A stretch of 64,000 bases of DNA from assembly GCA_905116865.2 (NCBI GenBank), contig CAJHNH020002557.1, positions 756,001-820,000 of the forward strand, written 5' to 3'. Positions 57,916 to 64,000 of the stretch are shown one piece after another. The stretch comes from Candidula unifasciata (lineage: Eukaryota > Mollusca > Gastropoda > Stylommatophora > Geomitridae). Numbering within the stretch: position 1 is the first letter of the stretch; each line of letters opens with the position of its first letter. Made by a program: the position numbers and the translations under genes. A model generated the notes under the pieces. That model was not told the origin of the DNA, did no database searches, and worked only from the letters and a program-made list of their open reading frames with translations.

Positions 57916-58145
57916 AGAGATTACAAACAATTAATCTACACAGTTAACAATATTTGCATAATCATCCCATTTATTGTATCCACTTATCCATCAGACATCC
58001 CATTTATTGTATCCACTTATCCATCATTCTCGGGCGGCGCAGTATAGATGTCTTCACAGTAGGACCGGAACTTGTTGTCGGGACCACTGCAACAGTTGAC
58101 GTAGAAATATCGGAAGTCATCGCTGTGACGTTTCGCACACTGATA
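57916..58145. other. Unannotated sequence with a 37-bp direct duplication
   Basis: catcccatttattgtatcca + cttatccatca occurs twice in direct tandem at about 57963 and 57998. Nothing else recognised. Confidence 0.6.
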
Positions 58146-58149
58146 AAAA

Positions 58150-58612
58150 ACAACAGAATAGTTGGCTATCCTCCGAATAACGTGGAAAAAAGATGGCGGC
58201 CGCAAAAACATCCTAACAGAGCCTCAGTCATATGTCAGTTGCGCCCTTCCGGCGACTACCGCCACCGCCAAGAGTCCCCCACGCCGCTCCGTGGATTGGG
58301 GCTCGACTAGATGGCTAGGACTCACGAGCAGCAGCTTCCGTATCTCCTGCAGCTTTGCTCGTGAGTCCTAGCCATCTATTTTAGCCCCAATCCACGCCGC
58401 GTGAGCGGCGTTGGGGACTTTCAGCGGTGGCGGTAGTCGCCGGAAAACCGCAAATAAAGTCGCCGCAAGTGCGCAAATGACACGTAATCCTAGTTTTGCC
58501 GTGATGTGCTCGTGACCGCAAATGACACGTGACTAAGGCTCTGTTAGGATGTTTTTGCGGCCGCCATCTATTGTGCTCGTTATTCGGAGAATAGCCTAAC
58601 AGTTTATTTGTT
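58150..58612. mobile_element. Palindromic foldback element
   Basis: The left arm (caacagaatagttggctatc, agatggcggccgcaaaaaca, ggcgactaccgccaccgc, tggctaggactcacgagc) is inverted in the right arm (gctcgtgagtcctagccatc, gcggtggcggtagtcgccgg, tgtttttgcggccgccatct, ggagaatagcctaacag). The centre loop is about 58332-58353. The right arm carries an extra segment of about 90 bp. No ORF of note. A related element lies at 40735-41460. Confidence 0.85.
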
Positions 58613-58636
58613 TGCTAGTTTATTCAACCGACCAAC

Positions 58637-58885
58637 ATCATGGCACACGGGTGTAATCCCTAAGTGCTCCCTCCTGCTTCTAACTCAAGTCTGAGCCTGA
58701 CGAATCTCAGCGCAGTGCACGAACTCCGTTGCACCGGCGAGGATACTAAAATAGTTTGCGTAGATTTTTAGCTCAAAATTGTGCCTAGGCAGCGCCGTTG
58801 GGCTACTCTTTTTCGATGTTCAACTGCTAACCTATAACGTAATACGTACGGACGTCCAGTCTTACTACCAGAGACCAGGGGTGAT
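58637..58885 (-). mobile_element. tRNA-SINE family C fragment, minus strand
   Basis: Contains catcatggcacacgggtgta, tctgagcctgacgaatctca, agatttttagctcaaaattg and ggctactctttttcgatgtt, matching 24395-24560. The tRNA head is missing. Confidence 0.65.
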
Positions 58886-58964
58886 AAATTTTAGTTAGTT
58901 AGGTAATAGTAAACAGAATAGTTAGTTACTGTTAGTTTTTTTATCCACAGATTATCCTAATTGC

Positions 58965-59335
58965 ACAGCGAACAAGTCCATGAGCACTCGGATCCCATCT
59001 TCAGTATATCCCTCAGAGTGGGACGACTGATAACACCAGTTCTGTGTTGGATTACTTCTTCTTCAGCGATCTCTGGTCATGCGCATAATCCACTATGGGC
59101 CATAAACTGGAAAGTCTTTTCAAGATCTCTTAGGTTTCCCCAAAACTTAGTTGACAGTTCTACTGGGTGTTGCCATATGTCGATCCGCAGCTCCGCCAGG
59201 AGAGGACAGTCTTGCAGGACATGTTCTGGAGTTAGTTCGGCACTAAGGCACTGGCAGAGAGCTGTTTGGCTCATACCTAATTTATATGAGTGTTTATTGA
59301 GTCTGCAGTGTCCAGTACGTAAGCGAGTGTTGGAT
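58965..59335 (-). mobile_element. RNase H-LINE C-terminal fragments, minus strand
   Basis: The minus strand reads LRTGHCRLNKHSYKLGMSQT, then LCQCLSAELTPEHVLQDCP and WGNLRDLEKTFQFMAHSGLC. This is the conserved tail after RNase H, with the 58965-59040 part resembling the extreme 3' end. Confidence 0.75.
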
Positions 59336-59439
59336 TACTATTCTTCTTTGGCTACCTGTATAGTGTTCATAACGGGCGACACCCTTTTGACCTGACGTTC
59401 TTTTGAGTGTTGCCGATTCATAAACAACAGAATATCTCT

Positions 59440-59660
59440 ACTTACGCTCCCCTGCGTAGCCAAAAGTCGTGGGTTTAAATCCAAAGGGAGCTGGGCCTTT
59501 TTGAGAAATGACTTCAACGCCCGGGTCAAACTAGCCTTAAATATGTACCAGGTAAAGTCTTTGAAAGTAAAGGCGGCTGGATGGACGTTGATCATATCAC
59601 TCACTCATGGAGTGAGGACTGGCTACAAAATGTAGGTACAGACCTACGTTCTCAGTAGGT
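59440..59660. mobile_element. Possible tRNA-derived SINE
   Basis: Contains gtcgtgggtttaaatccaaa (B-box-like), aacgcccgggtcaaactagc and taaaggcggctggatggacg, similar in layout to family D copies. Boundaries unclear. Confidence 0.5.
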
Positions 59661-59869
59661 CTGAAGGTGGGGAACTATTGAATGCCGATTCTTCATTTTC
59701 CTTCTATCCTTTCTTTTAGGGTGCGTGATCATCATTATTCTTTGCTATCATGTGATGCTCATCCCGTGTCGTATCCATCTTGTTCAACCGTTCTCTCTAG
59801 TTTCCTTTGTGTTGTTATTTTGGTCTGCCTTTATTCCGTTGACCCTGTGGGTTCTAGTACCTAACAAAT

Positions 59870-60180
59870 TTGAGAGGAAATTTCTGGTTGTTCGTCCACT
59901 TTTAGACTAAAATCTTGTTCCAGAACCTAAATTTTGCGTGTACATCTGTTTTACAGGTTTGGATCACTTGTGTGCAGATTATTGGTTCCTTGCAGCTTAG
60001 GTAGATGCTTTCCGACTTTGGATGAAAAATCCTGAATTAGTAGCTTTTACAACGTGATTTTTTTTTAGGGATACAGCGGGTTTTTACTTGTCTCCCCCCC
60101 CCCCCCTTTTTCTCTCCAAAACGGGGCTCCAGGTGTGAACCCCATGATGCGTCAGCTCTTGACAAGTTGTGCTATCTTTT
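59870..60180 (-). mobile_element. SINE family A, minus strand
   Basis: Shows ggaaatttctggttgttcgt, ccacttttagactaaaatct, gtacatctgttttacaggtt, poly-C at 60095-60106 and the head caaaacggggctccaggtgt. Confidence 0.75.
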
Positions 60181-60205
60181 TCATTTAATGCACAGCCCCA
60201 GCAGT

Positions 60206-60724
60206 CAGTGTTGCCACTTTGGATGTTTTACATCCAGATTTTCTGTTACTTGATTAATTGCATTTAGATGGCGTTTTTGACGTTTAGATGTTAGATGTTT
60301 TTCTAGATGTTTTTCATTTGGAGTGAAATTATAAAATCTAACCTAAGAAACAGGATGAAATTTGACCTCTTAAATGCTATCTTGGCAATAAAATTCGGGC
60401 TGATATGAGTAGGAAAAGGCTGTTCCACTCATCAGCTCCCTGACTGTGTATTAATTAAAAGAAATTGGAACAGCTAAATCAAACCAGAGTCATTTTGGAT
60501 CTGAAGCTTCAACTTCATCATACAAGCTAAGTTTATCCTGTGGATCTTGTAAGGCAGACTCCAGTAAAGATGAGGACACGATTCTATAGGGTAAGTCATA
60601 TCAATTGCTATTTAATTTGTGACTTTTTCCATTTTGATGTTTTTTCTAGATGTTTTCCACTCAAATTTAGATATTTTTTGACTCCGTTTTGGATATTTGT
60701 TTTCAAACAGAAGTGGCAACACTG
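60206..60724. mobile_element. Internally deleted hAT derivative
   Basis: Begins CAGTGTTGCCACTTTGGATG and ends AAGTGGCAACACTG. About 390 bp from 60330 onward are nearly the same as the 3' end of the neighbouring full element (62440-62835: aggatgaaatttgacctctt, ctgaagcttcaacttcat, ctaagtttatcctgtggatc). No transposase remains. The 8-bp flanks do not match exactly. Confidence 0.85.
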
Positions 60725-60733
60725 CCCCAGCTT

Positions 60734-62835
60734 CAGTGTTGCCACTTTGGATATTTTATATCCAAATTTAGATCTTTTTTATTGCATTTAGATACTGTTT
60801 TTGACGTTTAGATCGTAAATATATTTCTAGAAACTTTTCATATGGAGTTAGATATTTTATAGACTTTTTTCTTTCATTGTCAATATATTAATTACTGTGT
60901 AAAGTATTTACCACAATATTTTTGTTTTGGTCTGGCACGTACATTTTGACAACTGCCATTACTTGAACTTTGAACTCTTACTGGGGGTCAACGCACAAAT
61001 ATCTGACAGCCCGGGTACTGATTAATAAAAACGCGCGTAAATCATACTAACTTTGTTTCAACCGTATCCTCACTGTGCTGACTTTGTGTTTCTTTTTCAT
61101 GTGATTTAAAAAAAAATAATTGCTCACCTTCATATGTGGCTTTCACTTTGAAAAAAACCTTTCAACATGGCAAAAGTAAAGTATGAGCAACAAATTTGGA
61201 AAGAGTGGTTGCATGATGACAAAATTAAAAACTGGGGATATGACCAAAGCTTGTTGTAAGTACTGCAAGCGTGAAATTAAAGCGAAAATACAAAACTCAA
61301 AGAGTCATGCAGAGACTAAAAAAGCATAAAACTGCAGTTTCATTTAAAGATATTACACCGCTGACATCTGTTTTCAGAATTATACTGATAAATGATTCAT
61401 CAAAAGTTGAAGTATCAGTCGCATTGCTTTTAATTTGTCACTGCGCAATTTCAAACTGTGACCATTTGATCGATTTGTAAAAAATCTTGGACTAGTTCAA
61501 TTTGAAAAGTGTGGTGTAGAAAGTATAGTTTAGGAACTGAAGGACCTTTTAATCAGCAAACAGTTAGGCTTAAAGAATTTGGCTGTAATTGGTACTGATA
61601 ATGCCTCAGTGATGGTTGGTATAAACAATGGCGTTTATGCCAAGTTGAAGGAAGCTAACCCATCGTTAATACTTATAAAATGTATGCGTCATTCATTGCA
61701 GCTAGCATTATCACATGCTTCATCTAAATATTTACCAAGGAATTTGGAATACCTTATTGCTGAAACACTTTACTGGTTTTCCAAATCATTTGTCAGACAA
61801 CAGCAATACAATACATTATTTACAGCCTTGAATGATAGTTCCACACCACCGAAAATTCTGTCAGATTGCAAAACTAGATGGTTATCAATTTAACCAGCTG
61901 TTGAAAGAATTATGAAGCAATGGCTGAAGTTGAAGACACACTTTGAAATAACAAGACAAAGTGAAAAGTGCTACACAGCTGAAATACTATATGGAATGTA
62001 CAGTGATGAAAAAAATTTGATGATTTAAAAACAAAAGGACTGTTAACAAAGAATGAAGAGAATAACTTGAGAAAACGCTGTCAAGATTTCCTTATCTCAT
62101 TATTTAAGGAGAGACTTCCTGAAAATCTAGATGTTTTGAAAAATATTTCACTTTTTTCTGTGAGCAACATACTTCAGCCAATAAAGGACATACCTAAATA
62201 TTGTAAAGTTCTGAAATTTTTAGGGGCTACTGATAATAGTGTCGCTGAAGCAGAATATCAGTTAACCAAAATAAAGTTAGCTGAATGGACAAACAAAACA
62301 GAAACTAAAGCGTTTTGGAGTGAAGTGAGACAATTTAAAGATGCCTCATCAAACAGTCCATTCTGTAAGCTCTTTAAAGTGCCGTGTCTGCCATGATACT
62401 ACCCCACTCAAATGCTGACGTAGAAAGAGTTTTCAGTGCTAGGAATTATATCAAATCTAACCTAAAAAACAGGATGAAATTTGACCTCTTAAATGCTATC
62501 GTGCCATTAAAATTCGGCCTAATGAGACTAGAGAAATAAGCCTGCTGTTCCACTTATAGAAAAATTTTAACAGCTAAAGCATACCAGGGTCATTTTGGAG
62601 CTGAAGCTTCAACTTCATTATCCAAGCTAAGTTTATCCTGTGGATCTTGTGAGGCAGACATCAGTGAAGGTGAGGACATAATTGTGTAGAGTAAGTCATA
62701 ACAAAAGCTATGTAATTTTTGACTTTTTCAATTTGGTTGTTTTTTTCTAGATCTTTTCCACGCAGATTTAGATCTTTTTAGATATTTTTTGACATCGTTT
62801 TGGATATTTTTTGTCAAAGAAAAGTGGCAACACTG
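60734..62835 (+). mobile_element. hAT transposon with degenerate transposase
   Basis: About 2.1 kb from CAGTGTTGCCACTTTGGAT to AAAGTGGCAACACTG. Flanked on both sides by cccagctt (60726-60733 and 62836-62843), a perfect 8-bp target duplication. Contains the broken transposase 61167-62539. Lies nine bases after the end of the deleted copy. Confidence 0.93.
61167..62539 (+). pseudogene. hAT-family transposase, broken
   Basis: DNA transposase of the hAT superfamily. Visible in order across frames: MAKVKYEQQIWKEWLHDDK, then a BED-like zinc finger (YCKREIKAK ... HAETKK), AVIGTDNASVMVGINNGVYA, HSLQLALSHASS, DCKTRWLSI, ITRQSEKCYTAEILYGMYSD, and near the end LPHSNADVERVFSARNYIKS (the hAT dimerisation segment). 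Stops or frameshifts occur near 61258, 61490, 61892, 62027 and around 62395. Inactive as it stands; it could be a relatively recent death because all domains remain recognisable. Confidence 0.88.
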
Positions 62836-62843
62836 CCCAGCTT

Positions 62844-63045
62844 CCTAGGCGCCAGTTCTGGAGACCTTCCTAGCTGAGAGGAGGCATGTCTCTGGTCTAG
62901 GCTCAGTTCAGCTTTCTCCATATCGCGAATCTTGTCTTTCTATGCATTTTTCTCAAAAACCACATTTCGATTGCGTTGATGTATTTTTTTTTTTTTTTTT
63001 TGCGCGTGTCTCATTCAATCTTCGGTAGCCGAAAGATATTTTCCT
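62844..63045. other. Unannotated sequence with poly-T
   Basis: Poly-T run at 62985-63001. Nothing else recognised. Confidence 0.5.
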
Positions 63046-63049
63046 GTCG

Positions 63050-63235
63050 GGGGCAAAATAAAAACTGCATGGCTATATGGCGACTACACAAGCGAAGAAT
63101 TGAGAGTGAAAAACAACAGCGAGATGCATAATCCGTTGAACTTAACGACTAAATACCGGTATCACAGGGGCTAACAGATTGCAATGGTTGTTTCGTATGA
63201 GAGAATGGCAGACGACAGAGAGACAGACAACTAAT
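63050..63235 (+). mobile_element. LINE ORF2 C-terminal fragment, 5' part
   Basis: The + strand resembles EELRVKNNSEMHNPLNLTT, then ITGANRLQWLFRMREW, related to 32650-33062. It is separated from its continuation at 63540. Confidence 0.6.
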
Positions 63236-63539
63236 CTACTTAGTCGGTCTTCTTCTACCCTGAGGTGTAAATATTGTGATAACTTGTAATCACAGTTCCA
63301 GAGTTTAAAGAAAGCAAATGATTGGTCTTTGGCGCCACTGCTGTGTGGAAGGGCTGCCTCCATCCAGTCCGTCTGGCTAATTATTGGTTTTACCCACTAT
63401 TTTCTGAGACACAGTTCAGTCAGACCAACGCCTTCTCCAGATCTAAAGTAGGTCATGCCCAGACCCTTCTCCTTTTACAGCCGGGCTTGGGACCGATATT
63501 GGCGGAGTTGTAACACAAAAAAACCTGTGCAGCAAAAGA
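63236..63539. other. Segment interrupting a LINE fragment
   Basis: Starts acttagtcggtcttcttcta, similar to the start of the 55005 segment. Otherwise unrecognised. Confidence 0.4.
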
Positions 63540-63735
63540 GTTGAATAGGAGTAGACCCTGTAGCAGACAAAGAAGACGGCAGAGATAATATACGGACAAA
63601 CTAACAAATACACATGTACTTTGAATCGCCAAATGGAAATACAGGGTCGATCACTGAGATGAATGGGGACGAGATATACCAGCGGCAGAGAACCTCTGGT
63701 GCTTGGAATGCTGAAGAAGAAGAATACAACTAACG
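63540..63735 (+). mobile_element. LINE ORF2 C-terminal fragment, 3' part
   Basis: The + strand has agtagaccctgtagcagaca, agaagacggcagagataata and ggtgcttggaatgctgaaga, corresponding to RRPRGRPRRRWRDNI ... LECC. The 300 bp between 63236 and 63539 probably inserted later. Confidence 0.55.
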
Positions 63736-64000
63736 GTTCAGACTCACCCACACTGGAATTCAAATCATATCGTTACGTTTATGTGCCGGACCCAGTATAA
63801 TTGTTATATGGCTATAAAGCTGAACGGTATCTGTGTGATTCTCGTCCTTGAGTTGGTAATCCTACAGACTGCATTACTGGAAAGGGGGTACTCATTAATT
63901 CATCCACCCGTTTATGAAAAGCAAAAGAAAGAATCGACAACGTTCAACCTACTGCGAGGAGTATCGGTTATAATTGTGGTCTGATTTCTTTCTGTCAATT

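Noticed and set aside
63781..63984. 67-codon ORF near the window end
   Set aside because: Starts with a hydrophobic stretch but has no family resemblance, splice context or neighbouring exon; treated as chance.

Overview
The window is animal nuclear DNA, not bacterial. It carries one split protein-coding gene on the + strand with GT-AG introns, surrounded by tRNA-derived SINEs, decayed LINEs, hAT DNA transposons and many minisatellites. The protein, the repeat style and a SPIN-like hAT element best fit a mollusc, probably a gastropod. That placement is an inference; nothing here fixes the species.

The gene is the 3' half of ATG2, the autophagy lipid-transfer protein. I can thread 22 coding exons (1239 to 47340) whose phases all agree. 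They give 3093 nt, or 1030 residues and a stop. Landmarks are the Cys-Ala-Asp (CAD) motif at 14457-14465, a candidate LIR (Phe-Glu-Phe-Ile after acidic residues) at 19060-19071, a YGGSDF segment near 21225, and the conserved C-terminal ATG2 domain in the exons at 34719, 37019, 38132, 42025 and 47113. The N-terminal half lies upstream of the window.

Layout: 1-1238 is an intron with a minisatellite interrupted by an inserted element. 1239-47340 is the ATG2 exons, with introns up to about 5 kb filled by repeats. 47341 to about 49200 is the likely 3' UTR. 49200-64000 has no host gene that I can support. It holds LINE and SINE fragments, a 1.5 kb 30-bp minisatellite (52948-54440), a 5'-truncated LINE with an open reverse transcriptase frame (about 55946-57248), a palindromic foldback element (about 58150-58612) and two head-to-tail hAT elements (60206-62835).

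The most unusual pattern is in the ATG2 introns. Several minisatellites begin or end exactly at an exon edge, and their units copy that exon-intron junction. At 7893, 19095, 37140 and 38286 the units repeat the donor, in three cases with 8 to 23 exonic bases. At 18868 (and possibly 37018) they repeat the acceptor with the first exon bases. In the 7894-9440 and 38287-39360 arrays each unit begins GT and ends AG, so neighbouring units create AG|GT points resembling recursive-splicing (ratchet) sites, repeated dozens of times. A second theme is minisatellites expanded inside LINE coding fragments (2458-2620, 6640-7215, 16440-17140).
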